Shown one piece after another: positions 1-9,318 of a stretch of 64,000 nt of DNA (its first letter is position 1; each line of letters opens with the position of its first letter). Made by a program: the position numbers and the translations under genes. Source of the DNA: RPQJ01 sp963793675 (GTDB lineage: Bacteria > Pseudomonadota > Gammaproteobacteria > Steroidobacterales > Steroidobacteraceae); contig CAWCBA010000002.1 of the NCBI GenBank assembly GCA_963793675.1, forward strand, positions 310,001 to 374,000, written 5' to 3'. The notes below the pieces were generated by a model. It saw only the letters and a list, made by a program, of their open reading frames with translations, made no database searches and had not been told where the DNA came from.

Positions 1-250
1 AATTTCAGGCACGCCCTGGACGTTGCCGAACGTGAAAACCCGGCCACCCACGCGGTCCCGGCCTTCCAGCACCAGCACCTTGAAACCCTTCTGCTCCAGG
101 GTCCAGGCCGCCTGCAGGCCGGACAGGCCGGCCCCGATGACGATGACGTCCGCCGTATCTTCGGCGGCCCAGGCTCGTCGCCCGGCAAGCAGGGTGGCAC
201 CGGTGAGCGCGCCCGAGTGCAACAGGAAATCGCGACGGGAAGAGGGTCAT
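1..250 (-). CDS. Tat-exported FAD-dependent amine oxidase, N-terminal part only
   Basis: Only about the first 80 codons are in the window; the gene runs off the left edge. The product has a twin-arginine export signal (SRRDFLLHSG, then a hydrophobic stretch ending AWA-AED), followed by the dinucleotide-binding motif VIVIGAGLSG and the segment EGRDRVGGR, typical of flavin-containing amine oxidases. A GGAGG Shine-Dalgarno lies nine bases before the ATG at 250, but that ATG is one frame off the twin-arginine frame. One extra base in the C-run near 244-247 would restore a start MTSSRRDF, so a single-base sequence error is likely. It should act in the periplasm as a folded flavoprotein. The substrate cannot be told from this fragment. 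Confidence 0.6.
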
Positions 251-409
251 CGGCGGCAGCCTCCAGAATCGCGGCCGGCAAGCCAGCCCCTCAATACGAC
301 CGGCTATTTGACGGTGACGGCAGTGTGAACGGTACGCGTACTTTTACGGGTGGGCTATTACCGAGCACCGGCCGGACTGGGCGCCGGGGTTGGCGCACGG
401 CCGCGCCGT

Positions 410-1191
410 TCAACGACGCTCCATCTCGACGATGACCGTGCGGCCGGTCAGGACCGCGAAGGAACTCATCCGCGCGAGGTGCTCCCGGTTTTCCTCGAGT
501 ATCGCGGGGGTCTTGCGGCGGGCATGCATCGCGACGATTGCCGAGCCCAGTTTTATGAGCGGCCACAGTACGAGCAGCGCCGCGGAACCTGACTGACGCG
601 ATCGGTGGAGCAGTTCGTCACACGGAATCCGGCCTTCTCGGCCATGTACGAAATGTAATACACGGACACCGGATGGATGTGGCCGCCGACGTGCTGCGGA
701 TCGTAGCCATGGATCGGCAGCGGTCCGAACAATTCAGGGAACCCGGCCACCAGCGTGCGCACACGCGACGTCAGGCTGAGCACGTTCGGTGTCGTCAGCA
801 CGAACCGGCCACCCGGCCGCAGTACCCGATGCACCTCGCGGAAGAACAGGAACTGGTCTTCGAGGTGCTCGAGCACTTCGACCGAATACGCCAGGTCCAT
901 GCTCTGGTCTGCAAGCGGGAGTCCGCCATGCAGGTCGATGGCGTGGCACCGCACTTCCGGCACGCGAAAGTTGTCGGGAAACAGATCGCATGCCTCGAGC
1001 TGAGTCGCGTACCCCTTGGTCGTGATCAGGTCGTGGACGCGACGCGCCAGCTAGCCCTCGCCGGCGCCGATGTCCAGCACCCGGCCCGCCCGCGCAAGGT
1101 GCGGCTCGAGCAGCGCGAACACCTTTGCATTGGTCTTGGGCAGCGAATACGAAACGGGCGCCGGCGCACCGGTCACCGCGGGGTTCATCAT
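410..1191 (-). CDS. class I SAM-dependent methyltransferase with C-terminal membrane segment, frame disrupted
   Basis: The start ATG at 1191 follows GAGG. The SAM-binding motif I reads LDIGAGEG near residue 40, motif III-like HAIDLHGG and VEVLEHL follow, and RVLRPGGRFVLTTPN is the usual post-motif strand. Two lesions interrupt it: an in-frame TAG at 1051-1053, just after GAGEG where this family has an aromatic residue (TAC to TAG), and a frameshift near 575-590. After the shift the frame continues with a hydrophobic stretch (LLVLWPLIKLG) and ends VIVEMERR at 410. The predicted length is about 260 residues, normal for the UbiG/Methyltransf_11 group. The substrate is unknown. Given the many one-base breaks in this window, sequence error is as likely as a true pseudogene. 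Confidence 0.6.
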
Positions 1192-1269
1192 GGTTTCCTC
1201 GTCTGCCGCATCACCGGGTGAGCCGCAGCAATGCCTGGCTTGGCGAATTCGGTTCCCGCGAGAATAGCG

Positions 1270-3483
1270 TCAAAGCCGGCTTGCTGCTCGAGGCGCATGG
1301 GCGATGGCGCCAGTGTCACGCGTTCTCTTCTCCCTGCCACCGACGCCGACGTGATGCACGATCAGGCTGTCCGCCGATTGCTCGACAACGAGCGTGTCAC
1401 CGGTGACGGTGGCGAACGAGCGCTGCTCGAATGGCACGATGTCGAGGTCGAGCCGCGCAGCCTGGCCCTGCAGCCGCCACGTGTACCGCCTGCCTTGATC
1501 GGAACGCTCGGACGATGCGCCGACGACGCCGGCATCGATCCTCGAATTGAATTCGACGTTGCCGCAAGCCTCTGGCAGCCGCGGTGCCAGGCGAATCGTG
1601 CCCTGTTCCAGGTCGGGCTGGATCCCTAGAAAGTCCTGGTACCAGACGCGCAGTTGCTCGGCATTCGACCAGCCCTGCAGGTACGCCCCCGTGAGACGCG
1701 GCGCGCGTTCGCCGGGGTGCGGATAGGCGTCCAGGTTCTCGGGCAGTCCGCCCACCACGCCGCGAGTGAGCGCGATTTCGTTCGTGTTCGTGAACAGCTG
1801 CCAGGCCAGGTCGACCTGGCCCAGTTCGATCATGCGCTGCATCGCGATGCCGTTGAGCCAGGGCCAGACGGCGCCGTTATGGTAGGCCGCATCCTTGTGA
1901 TAGTGCTCCGGCGCCACGTGATACGGATGAAAATCGGGGTCGTCCTGCGCCAGCGTCGCCACGCCCCACGGGTATACCAGGGCTTGCCGGGCGGCGTGTG
2001 CGGCAACGGCTGGCTGGTCCAGCAGCTGCAGACCGAACAGTGCATTCGGCCGCACCTGCAGATTCGGGACGCCGCGCACGTCGAGATGATCTGCGATGCG
2101 GCCGGTGGACGGATCCACGAAATCGTGCGCGAACCGGCTGCGCAACCGATCGGCCGCCGCCGACCAGCGCGTTGCCGATACCCAGTCTCCTTGCGCAACG
2201 GCGAACTCGGCACCGGCTCGCAGTTGCTCGTACCACAATGCCCGGATGTCGTTGGCGCGCGTGCTGCGCGGTGAGTACGAAACCTTGTCGGGTTCGCGGC
2301 GTGCATCCATCCACGTTTCGTTGTCCGCGTGCACGAGGTAGCCGGCAGCGTCAGTGAAGTAGGCAAGCGCGCCCTCTATGCTGGCCTTCACGTTCGGATA
2401 CAGCTCGGCCACGAGCGAGCGACCCCCCGTGTAGCGCACGTAATCCCGCAGTGCGATGACCCAGCGCGGCGTGCCGTCCGTCGTGTGGTAATCGATGCTG
2501 CCGGGTTTGACGATGTTGGGCAGGCGCCCGTAGAAACGGGACGCGCGATCGAGGTCCTGGAATCCGGCAAACGAGGTCAGGATCGCGCGGGCTTCCTCGA
2601 AATGGCCGGTGACGAGCGTCGCACCGGGCAGCGAGATGAAACTGTCGCGACCCCAGTATTCGTTGAACCAGGGCAGTCCGGCGTAGATGCCGTCGCCGCG
2701 CTGGCGAGTCACGAGCGAATCCATCGTCAGCTGCAGCCAGCGCACCGCCTCCGTCAGCCTTGGATCGTCGCTCCCAAGGTAGTGCTCGCCCTCGTTTACG
2801 GCTGTCATTCGCGCGCGCCGGGCAGCCTCCCAGGCAGGTGCTTCCGTGACTGCTCGTTCGTACAGCGTGCGGGCGGCCGCTCGGGAGGGACCTACGGCGA
2901 TCAGGAAGCGATCGCCGCTGTGGCCCACGACGATGTAGTCGAGGGCGCGCGAATCAGCTTCCTGCGCGGCCGTGTACTCGTCGCTACCCCGCCCGCTTTG
3001 CACGAGCGACACGGTATCGCCCGCCAGTTGCAACGCCACGCGACCATGGGCACCGCTGACTTCGACCTCGACGACGTCCTGCCCATCGAACAGCCGCAGC
3101 GTCTCGATGATTCCCCGCGGATAGGCCCGAATCAATTCGTCTGGCCTCACGACCACCGCGGCCGTCTGCGGATCGAGCGCCGTCCCGGCAACACTCAGCC
3201 GGTAGTCGCTGAAAATGCGTCGACCGGCGATGTTGAAGCCGCGAAAGAACGCGTGCTCAGGGTGGTCGTTGCGGTGCGTCTGCGTGTAGTAGAACGCTGA
3301 CCGCTTGTTGGTAAAGGAAACAGCGCGGTTTTCGCTGGCGCTCACCGGGATCGCCAATGAGTCGAGCGTGACGACGCGCGCCGTCCGTGGTGACGCAGAC
3401 AGCTGCGGCGTGGATTGGCAGGCGGCCAGCAGCAAGGTGACCGCGGCACACGCCCAGGCCGAGTGAGTGCGGAGCATCGGCAT
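1270..3483 (-). CDS. lipoprotein glycoside hydrolase, glycogen-debranching-enzyme (GH133)-like
   Basis: A 737-residue protein starting MPMLRTHSAW. Its signal peptide ends in a lipobox (LLLAAC, Cys about residue 22), so it is probably a lipid-anchored periplasmic protein. Residues about 40-230 form a beta-rich N-terminal domain. From about 250 on, an (alpha/alpha)6-type catalytic domain carries EYWGRDSF (about 285), NETWMDAR, and AYHNGAVWPWLNG near the C-terminus, the hallmarks of amylo-alpha-1,6-glucosidase/GDE-C proteins. Known members cleave alpha-1,6 branch points of glycogen-like glucans in the cytoplasm, so an exported form suggests action on external or periplasmic oligosaccharides. No other sugar genes sit nearby. 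The last ~30 residues are low-complexity and may be misframed. Confidence 0.7.
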   Translation of the reverse strand: MPMLRTHSAWACAAVTLLLAACQSTPQLSASPRTARVVTLDSLAIPVSASENRAVSFTNKRSAFYYTQTHRNDHPEHAFFRGFNIAGRRIFSDYRLSVAGTALDPQTAAVVVRPDELIRAYPRGIIETLRLFDGQDVVEVEVSGAHGRVALQLAGDTVSLVQSGRGSDEYTAAQEADSRALDYIVVGHSGDRFLIAVGPSRAAARTLYERAVTEAPAWEAARRARMTAVNEGEHYLGSDDPRLTEAVRWLQLTMDSLVTRQRGDGIYAGLPWFNEYWGRDSFISLPGATLVTGHFEEARAILTSFAGFQDLDRASRFYGRLPNIVKPGSIDYHTTDGTPRWVIALRDYVRYTGGRSLVAELYPNVKASIEGALAYFTDAAGYLVHADNETWMDARREPDKVSYSPRSTRANDIRALWYEQLRAGAEFAVAQGDWVSATRWSAAADRLRSRFAHDFVDPSTGRIADHLDVRGVPNLQVRPNALFGLQLLDQPAVAAHAARQALVYPWGVATLAQDDPDFHPYHVAPEHYHKDAAYHNGAVWPWLNGIAMQRMIELGQVDLAWQLFTNTNEIALTRGVVGGLPENLDAYPHPGERAPRLTGAYLQGWSNAEQLRVWYQDFLGIQPDLEQGTIRLAPRLPEACGNVEFNSRIDAGVVGASSERSDQGRRYTWRLQGQAARLDLDIVPFEQRSFATVTGDTLVVEQSADSLIVHHVGVGGREKRTRDTGAIAHAPRAASRL

Positions 3484-3636
3484 TCAGCGGACCTTAGCGA
3501 AAAACGAAGAACCTTTCCCACGCGGCAAGCGACGCCGTTCCCGGCGCAATTCTGGAAAAAGAAGGGTTCGGAGTATCCTTGCGCCACGATCAGCGAGACC
3601 CGGATGCCTGGGTTTCGATCAACCCGGGACCTGATA

Positions 3637-6099
3637 ATGACCACTACTCCCTCGCTCCCGCAGCGCGCCCGTGTCGTCATCGTCGGCGGCGGCGTCATCG
3701 GCACGTCGACCGCGTATCACCTTGCGTTGATGGGGTGGCAGGACATCGTGCTGCTCGAACGTCACCAACTCACGGCGGGCACCACGTGGCATGCGGCGGG
3801 ACTCATGGTTACCTACGGATCGACGTCGGAAACCTCGACCGAGATCCGCAAATACACCCGCGACCTCTATGGCCGGCTCGAGGCCGAGACCGGACAGGCG
3901 ACGGGATTCATGCCGATCGGCTTCATCGAAGTCGCTTCCGACAGGGACCGTCTCGAGGAATTCCGGCGCGTCGCGGCGTTCAACCGCTACTGCGGCATCG
4001 ACGTGCAGGAGATTTCACCACGCCAGGTGCAGGAACTGTTCCCGCTCGCGAAGGTCGACGACATCGAAGCCGGCTTCTACGTGAAGGAAGACGGTCGCGT
4101 GAATCCGGTCGACGTCACCATGGCGCTTGGCAAAGGCGCACGCATGCGCGGCGTGAAGATATTCGAGGGAGTGCCTGCCACCGGCGTACTGCAGAAGCAC
4201 GGGCGCGTCACCGGCGTGTGTACGCCATACGGCGACATCCAGACCGACTACGTCGTTAACTGCGCCGGCCTGTGGGCACGTGAGCTGGGGGCGATGTCGG
4301 GCGTGGCAATTTCGAACCAGGCGGCGGAGCACTACTACCTGATCACGGAAGCGATCAAGGACCTGCCGCAGAACATGCCGGTGCTCGAGGACCCTTCCGC
4401 GTACGGCTATTACCGGCAGGAAGGCGGTGGCCTGATGGTCGGCCTGTTCGAGCCGGTATGCGCGCCATGGAAGATCGACGGCACGCCAACGGACACGCCG
4501 TACCTCGACCTCGAGCCCGACTGGGAGCGCATGGGCCCGTACCTCGAGACGGCAATGTCACGCGTCCCCGTCACCGCGCAGGTCGGCATGAAGAAGTTTT
4601 TCTGCGGGCCCGAGAGCTTCACGGCGGACCTCAAGCCGATCGTCGGCGAGGCGCCCGAGCTGCGCGGCTACTTCGTTGCGGCCGGGCTCAACTCCATCGG
4701 CATCCTGACCGGCGGCGGCCTCGGCCGCGTGATGGCGCACTGGATCATCAACGGCCTGCCCGACGTCGACGTCACGGGCATGAACATCGACCGCGTGCTG
4801 CCGTTCCAGGCGAACCCGGAGTACCGGCGTTCGCGCACGGTCGAATCGCTCGGCATGGTCTACAAATGCCACTACCCCACGCACACGCTGAAGACCGCGC
4901 GCGGAGCACGTCGTTCGCCGTTCCACGACCGGCTGGCCGCGCAGGGCGCGTACTTCATCGAGACCAGTGGTTGGGAGTCGCCCGGCTGGTATGCAGGCGC
5001 AGGCAAGACCGCGGACCCGGGTTCGGACACGTGGGGCCGACCGAGCTGGTGGGGCCGCTGGGAGGCCGAACACCGTGCTGCGCGCGAGAACGTGATCGTC
5101 ATGGACATGTCGTTCATGGGCAAGTTCAGGGTGCAGGGTCGCGATGCCGGCCGGTGCCTGAACCGGATCTCGGCGAACAACGTCGACGGCGCCGTCGGCG
5201 AGATCACTTACACGCAATGGCTCAACGCGCAGGGCAGGCTCGAAGCCGACCTGACCGTCACCAAGCTGGCGGATGACAGGTACTTCGTCGTCGTCACCGA
5301 CACCATGGTTCGTCACGCCGAGACCTGGATGAAACGCAACATTCCGGAGGACGCACACGCGTTCGTCACCGATGTCACCTCGGGTTACGGACAGCTCAAC
5401 GTGCAGGGTCCGCGTTCGCGCGAACTGCTGCAGTCGCTGACGAGCGTCGACCTGTCCAACGAGGCCTTCCCGTTCCGCGCCGCGCGCGAGATCGACATCG
5501 GTTACGCGCGCGTGCTGTGCACACGCATCACGTACCTCGGCGAGCTGGGTTACGAGCTTTTCATCCCGTCGGACCAGGCCGTGCACGTGTACGACGAGGT
5601 CGTCGCAGCGGGCGCGAAATACGGGCTGGTGCACGCGGGACTGCGCGCACTCGGCAGCCTGCGCATGGAGAAAGGATATCGCGACTACGGGCATGACCTC
5701 GACAACACCGACGATCCGTACGAGACCGGGCTTGGCTTCGCGATCGACCTGGAGAAGCCCGACGGCTTCATCGGCAGGGAAGCGTTGCTTGAACGCAAGA
5801 CGAAAGGTCCGCTGCAGCGGCGCCTGGTGTCGGTGCTGGTCAACGATCCCGAGCCCCAGATGTTCCACGCCGAGATCGTGCGCAGGGATGGCAAGGCCGT
5901 GGGCTACGTGCGCGCCGCGTCGTACGGCCACACGCTCGGCGGCGCCGTCGGGCTCGCATTCCTGGAGCCGAAGCAGACCGTGGACGAGGCCTACCTGACG
6001 TCAGGCGCCTGGGAAGTCGAAATCGCCGGCAAGCGATACCCGGCCACCGTCTCGGCGCGGCCGCTGTACGACCCGAAAGGCACAGCCATCCGGCGATAG
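3637..6099 (+). CDS. dimethylglycine/sarcosine dehydrogenase-like flavoprotein (FAD oxidoreductase + GcvT domain)
   Basis: About 820 residues from the ATG at 3637; an in-frame ATG at 3604 would add 11 residues, but homologues begin near the Rossmann strand. The N-terminal half is a DAO-type FAD domain with VVIVGGGVIG at about residue 13 and the GTTWHAAG segment, whose His carries covalent FAD in characterised dimethylglycine and sarcosine dehydrogenases. The C-terminal ~400 residues form an aminomethyltransferase (GcvT)-like folate domain with DMSFMGKF and LGYELFIPS. This family demethylates N-methylglycines and passes the one-carbon unit to tetrahydrofolate. The BCCT transporter at 21.1 kb would be a plausible partner for betaine-type substrates. 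The frame is intact. The exact substrate is not settled by sequence alone. Confidence 0.8.
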   Translation: MTTTPSLPQRARVVIVGGGVIGTSTAYHLALMGWQDIVLLERHQLTAGTTWHAAGLMVTYGSTSETSTEIRKYTRDLYGRLEAETGQATGFMPIGFIEVASDRDRLEEFRRVAAFNRYCGIDVQEISPRQVQELFPLAKVDDIEAGFYVKEDGRVNPVDVTMALGKGARMRGVKIFEGVPATGVLQKHGRVTGVCTPYGDIQTDYVVNCAGLWARELGAMSGVAISNQAAEHYYLITEAIKDLPQNMPVLEDPSAYGYYRQEGGGLMVGLFEPVCAPWKIDGTPTDTPYLDLEPDWERMGPYLETAMSRVPVTAQVGMKKFFCGPESFTADLKPIVGEAPELRGYFVAAGLNSIGILTGGGLGRVMAHWIINGLPDVDVTGMNIDRVLPFQANPEYRRSRTVESLGMVYKCHYPTHTLKTARGARRSPFHDRLAAQGAYFIETSGWESPGWYAGAGKTADPGSDTWGRPSWWGRWEAEHRAARENVIVMDMSFMGKFRVQGRDAGRCLNRISANNVDGAVGEITYTQWLNAQGRLEADLTVTKLADDRYFVVVTDTMVRHAETWMKRNIPEDAHAFVTDVTSGYGQLNVQGPRSRELLQSLTSVDLSNEAFPFRAAREIDIGYARVLCTRITYLGELGYELFIPSDQAVHVYDEVVAAGAKYGLVHAGLRALGSLRMEKGYRDYGHDLDNTDDPYETGLGFAIDLEKPDGFIGREALLERKTKGPLQRRLVSVLVNDPEPQMFHAEIVRRDGKAVGYVRAASYGHTLGGAVGLAFLEPKQTVDEAYLTSGAWEVEIAGKRYPATVSARPLYDPKGTAIRR

Positions 6100-6214
6100 C
6101 GAAACGAAGCGGCCTCGAGTGGGCGCTGAATCGAGACTTTCTCGCATCCCGGGAATGTATCCACGGCAGGCGTAAGATGGTTGCCACGTCCCGGCAGGAT
6201 GCCGAGGAGGCGAC

Positions 6215-6931
6215 ATGACTCGTGAGATCACGCGCTGCAGAACGCATCCCGCATTTCTCGCGGCAGCGATGCTGCTGGCGTTTGCGCCCAGCGTATTTGC
6301 GGCTGACGGTTTCGACTTTACCTACGTCGAAGTCGGATACAGCATCGACAGCACCATCGAGGCATTCGGACAGTCGTTCGACTCGGACGACAGCTACCGT
6401 ATCGACGGGTCGTACCAGTTCAACCCGCACCTATTCGCAGCGGCGCAATACTTTTCCGCTGGCTACGACTTCGAGGGCAACGCCAACTACGGCCTGTCCG
6501 GCTATTCGCTGGGCGTGGGTTACAGGGGCCGCGTAAGCGGCGCAGACGCAGCACCCGTCGAGTGGTTCGCGGTGCTCAGCTACGAGCACAGCGACACGCA
6601 CAGCGAGCTTCACGATGTGGACTACGACGAAGGCCGCGACGGTGTCGGGCTCAAGGCTGGCATCCGCACAGCCGTGACCGACCGGCTCGAGTTGATGGTC
6701 AACGCGTACGAGCAGTCATACGGCAACGATCCTCTGCTGCTCAATGGCGACCTGAACGGACTGTCGTTCGAACTGGGCGGGGTGCTCCAGCTGCGAGGCG
6801 ACTGGAGCCTGGCCGCGTCGTACAAGACGGGCGAGCTCGACTACCTGACGCTGCCGAACTATCCGTCCAAGTACAAGCTGGAACTGGATCGCGACGAGAT
6901 GTTCGTGGGCGTCCGGTGGGCGTACAGGTAA
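6215..6931 (+). CDS. small outer-membrane beta-barrel protein
   Basis: 238 residues, preceded by a strong GAGGAGG Shine-Dalgarno. A signal peptide (hydrophobic LAAAMLLAFAPS) ends AFA-AD, then the mature protein alternates polar and aromatic residues in many short strands (YVEVGYSID, YRIDGSYQF, YSLGVGYRG, MFVGVRWAYR). It ends in an aromatic-basic residue pair like many barrel proteins. This pattern fits a porin-like or OmpW/Ompβ-type 8-10 strand barrel. No specific family motif is recognised. It lies 19 bases upstream of a lipoprotein gene on the same strand, so the two are probably co-transcribed envelope proteins of unknown role. Confidence 0.65.
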   Translation: MTREITRCRTHPAFLAAAMLLAFAPSVFAADGFDFTYVEVGYSIDSTIEAFGQSFDSDDSYRIDGSYQFNPHLFAAAQYFSAGYDFEGNANYGLSGYSLGVGYRGRVSGADAAPVEWFAVLSYEHSDTHSELHDVDYDEGRDGVGLKAGIRTAVTDRLELMVNAYEQSYGNDPLLLNGDLNGLSFELGGVLQLRGDWSLAASYKTGELDYLTLPNYPSKYKLELDRDEMFVGVRWAYR

Positions 6932-6950
6932 TGGCCTGGGTGTCGTTGCG

Positions 6951-7622
6951 ATGCCGCGAAGCATAGGAACAGCCCTGGTCGGCACCGTGGTGCTTGCTGC
7001 ATCGGCGGGCTGTGCTTACCAGGATCCTTTCAGCCTGCCGGACCTGGCAGCGCGTGGCACGTCGCCGAGCATGCAGGTCTATCCGAGCTACGGTCTTGGT
7101 TACGGATACGGATACCGATACGGGTATGGCTATGGCGCCGGCTACCCCAACGTCTACCAGCCGGGCTACGGCTATGCCAACCCTTATTTCGCCGCGCAGG
7201 GGCCATACCCCTACGGCTATGGTTACCTGTACAGCCCGAGTCCGGGCTATGTCGTCGTCCCGTGTGCCGACAGCGATCGCGATGGCCAGTGTGACGCGCG
7301 GCCGCCAAAGCAGCGCCATGACCGCGATCAGCACGATCACGACGCGGGCAGCGATGATCAGCCCGCCCAGCCTCGCCGCGCATACCACGATGAGGTACCT
7401 CGCGTGAGGACCCGCGCCCGCGACGTCGCGTCGGCAACGCCTCGACAGCAATCGGCGCCTGCCGCGTCACCTGTCGTCCAACCACCCGCACGGGTTCGGC
7501 CCGAGCCCCGTCGTGCGACCCCACCGGAGGCAGCAAGCCAGCGGGGACCACGCGCGGGCAGCGTACGCCCGTCCACAACCGGCAACGACGTCTCATCGTC
7601 GCGCCCAACGCAAGAACCTTGA
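6951..7622 (+). CDS. Tyr/Gly-rich repeat lipoprotein, unknown function
   Basis: 223 residues. A short signal ends in a lipobox (ASAGC, Cys about 21). Residues about 45-100 are a low-complexity Y-G-x-G-Y tract (GLGYGYGYRYGYGYGAGY), followed by a DxDxDG-like acidic stretch (DSDRDGQCD) that resembles a calcium-binding loop. A long basic and Pro/Arg-rich, probably disordered, tail follows. I recognise no family. The Tyr/Gly repeats recall surface or cell-wall-associated adhesive proteins, but this is only composition. It follows the barrel gene by 19 bases and probably shares its transcript. The tail is unusually Arg/Pro-rich, so its exact end should be treated with care. Confidence 0.55.
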   Translation: MPRSIGTALVGTVVLAASAGCAYQDPFSLPDLAARGTSPSMQVYPSYGLGYGYGYRYGYGYGAGYPNVYQPGYGYANPYFAAQGPYPYGYGYLYSPSPGYVVVPCADSDRDGQCDARPPKQRHDRDQHDHDAGSDDQPAQPRRAYHDEVPRVRTRARDVASATPRQQSAPAASPVVQPPARVRPEPRRATPPEAASQRGPRAGSVRPSTTGNDVSSSRPTQEP

Positions 7623-7652
7623 GTCCCCGGGGACGTCGTCGATAATGCTGCG

Positions 7653-9293
7653 ATGACGACGCCTGCGAAGAAACGGACCCTTCAGCCCAGCACGCTCCGC
7701 ATCGGTCACCGTTATCGGTCCTCGCGGCTCAATGTACCTTATGACGCACTGATCATCGGCTCCGGCATCGGCGGCCTGACCACGGCTGCGCTGCTGTCCG
7801 AACTCGGCTGGCGTGTCGCCGTGCTCGAGCAGCACTACACCGCCGGGGGCGCCACGCACAGCTACGAACGCAACGGCTACGAGTGGGACGTCGGCGTGCA
7901 TTACATCGGCGACATGGGCGGCGCCACGATGTCGCGCCGGCTCATGGATTTCCTGACGCAGGGCAACGTCGCCTGGGCGCCGATGGATGCACACTACGAC
8001 CGGTTCTTCATCGGCGACCGCACCTACGATGCCGTCGCCGGCCCCGCCGAATTCCGCGACAACCTGCTCGCGCATTTTCCGCGCGAAGCCGCTGCGATCG
8101 ATCGTTACCTCGAACTGCTGCGCGAGGTCTCACGCGGCATGCGCGCGTTCACGCTGGATCGAACGCTGCCGGCGTGGGCGGCCACGCTGGCGGGACCGCT
8201 ACTGCGCCGGCGCTTGCCCCGCAATTTTCAGCGCACGACCTGGGAGGTGCTCTCGGAGATCACGTCCGATCCTGAACTGATCGCCGTGCTGACCGGCCAG
8301 TGGGGCGACCTCGGGCTGCCGCCGAAGCGATCGTCGTTCGTGGTGCAGGCACTGATCGCACGACATTACATGCACGGGGGCTTCTACCCCGTGGGCGGTG
8401 CGTGGCGCATCGGCGAGGCGATCCTGCCACGAATCCGTGCGACGGGCGGTGAGGTGTTCACCTATGCGCGTGTCGACGAAGTGCTGCTGCGCGACGGCAA
8501 AGTGAGCGGCGTGCGCATGGCGGACGGTCACGTGATCGACTGCAAGATCGTGATTTCGGACGCCGGGGCGATCAACACTTTCACGAAACTGCTGCCAACG
8601 CAGGTGGTGCAGGAACACGGCTACGACAGCCTGCTCAGGACCGTGAAGCCCAGCATCGGCCACCTCGGCGTCTACATCGGTCTGCAGGGAACGGCGCAGG
8701 AACTCGGCCTGCCGAAGACCAACTACTGGATCTATCCCGGCGGCAACGATTACGACGGCGCACTCGACCGGTTCCTGCAGGATCCGCATGGTCCGTTTCC
8801 GGTCGTGTACCTGTCGTTCCCGTCCGCGAAGGACCCCTCGTTCGAGCAGCGCCACCCGGGTCGCTCGACGATCGAGATCGTGGCGCCGGCGCCGTACGAG
8901 ATCTTCGAGCAATGGGCGGTCAGCACGTGGGGCAAGCGCGGAGACGACTACGACGCATTGAAGCAATCGTATGGCGAACGCCTGCTCGAGCATCTCTACG
9001 ACAAGGTGCCGCAGGTGCGCGGGCGCGTCGATTACTGGGAAGTGTCGACACCGCTGTCGATGCAGCACTTCTGCGGCTACGGGCGCGGCGAACTCTACGG
9101 GCTGGACCACGATCCCGAACGCTTCCGGCAGGACTGGCTGCGACCGCGCACTCGCATCAAGGGCCTCTGGCTCACCGGGCAGGACGTGATGTCGTGCGGT
9201 GTTGCAGGCGCCATGATGGGTGGCATGGCGTCTGCGGCCGCGATCGCAGGACCGCGAAAAATGATGCCGGTGATGAAGCGGATCTTCGGCTGA
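7653..9293 (+). CDS. retinol saturase / carotenoid isomerase-like FAD oxidoreductase
   Basis: 546 residues. After a ~28-residue basic leader the protein has the dinucleotide-binding motif ALIIGSGIGGLTTA and VLEQHYTAGGATHSYERNGYEWDVG, which match the phytoene desaturase/all-trans-retinol 13,14-reductase (RetSat) branch of FAD enzymes. Near the C-terminus, GLWLTGQDVMSCGVAGAM is the second FAD-contacting segment. Family members reduce or isomerise conjugated polyene or fatty-acid double bonds. No carotenoid biosynthesis genes are adjacent, so the substrate is open. No clear Shine-Dalgarno precedes the ATG at 7653. The leader has no signal peptide, so the enzyme is probably cytoplasmic or membrane-associated. 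Confidence 0.75.
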   Translation: MTTPAKKRTLQPSTLRIGHRYRSSRLNVPYDALIIGSGIGGLTTAALLSELGWRVAVLEQHYTAGGATHSYERNGYEWDVGVHYIGDMGGATMSRRLMDFLTQGNVAWAPMDAHYDRFFIGDRTYDAVAGPAEFRDNLLAHFPREAAAIDRYLELLREVSRGMRAFTLDRTLPAWAATLAGPLLRRRLPRNFQRTTWEVLSEITSDPELIAVLTGQWGDLGLPPKRSSFVVQALIARHYMHGGFYPVGGAWRIGEAILPRIRATGGEVFTYARVDEVLLRDGKVSGVRMADGHVIDCKIVISDAGAINTFTKLLPTQVVQEHGYDSLLRTVKPSIGHLGVYIGLQGTAQELGLPKTNYWIYPGGNDYDGALDRFLQDPHGPFPVVYLSFPSAKDPSFEQRHPGRSTIEIVAPAPYEIFEQWAVSTWGKRGDDYDALKQSYGERLLEHLYDKVPQVRGRVDYWEVSTPLSMQHFCGYGRGELYGLDHDPERFRQDWLRPRTRIKGLWLTGQDVMSCGVAGAMMGGMASAAAIAGPRKMMPVMKRIFG

Positions 9294-9318
9294 ACTGCCA
9301 GCCCGGACCGCACTGCCG

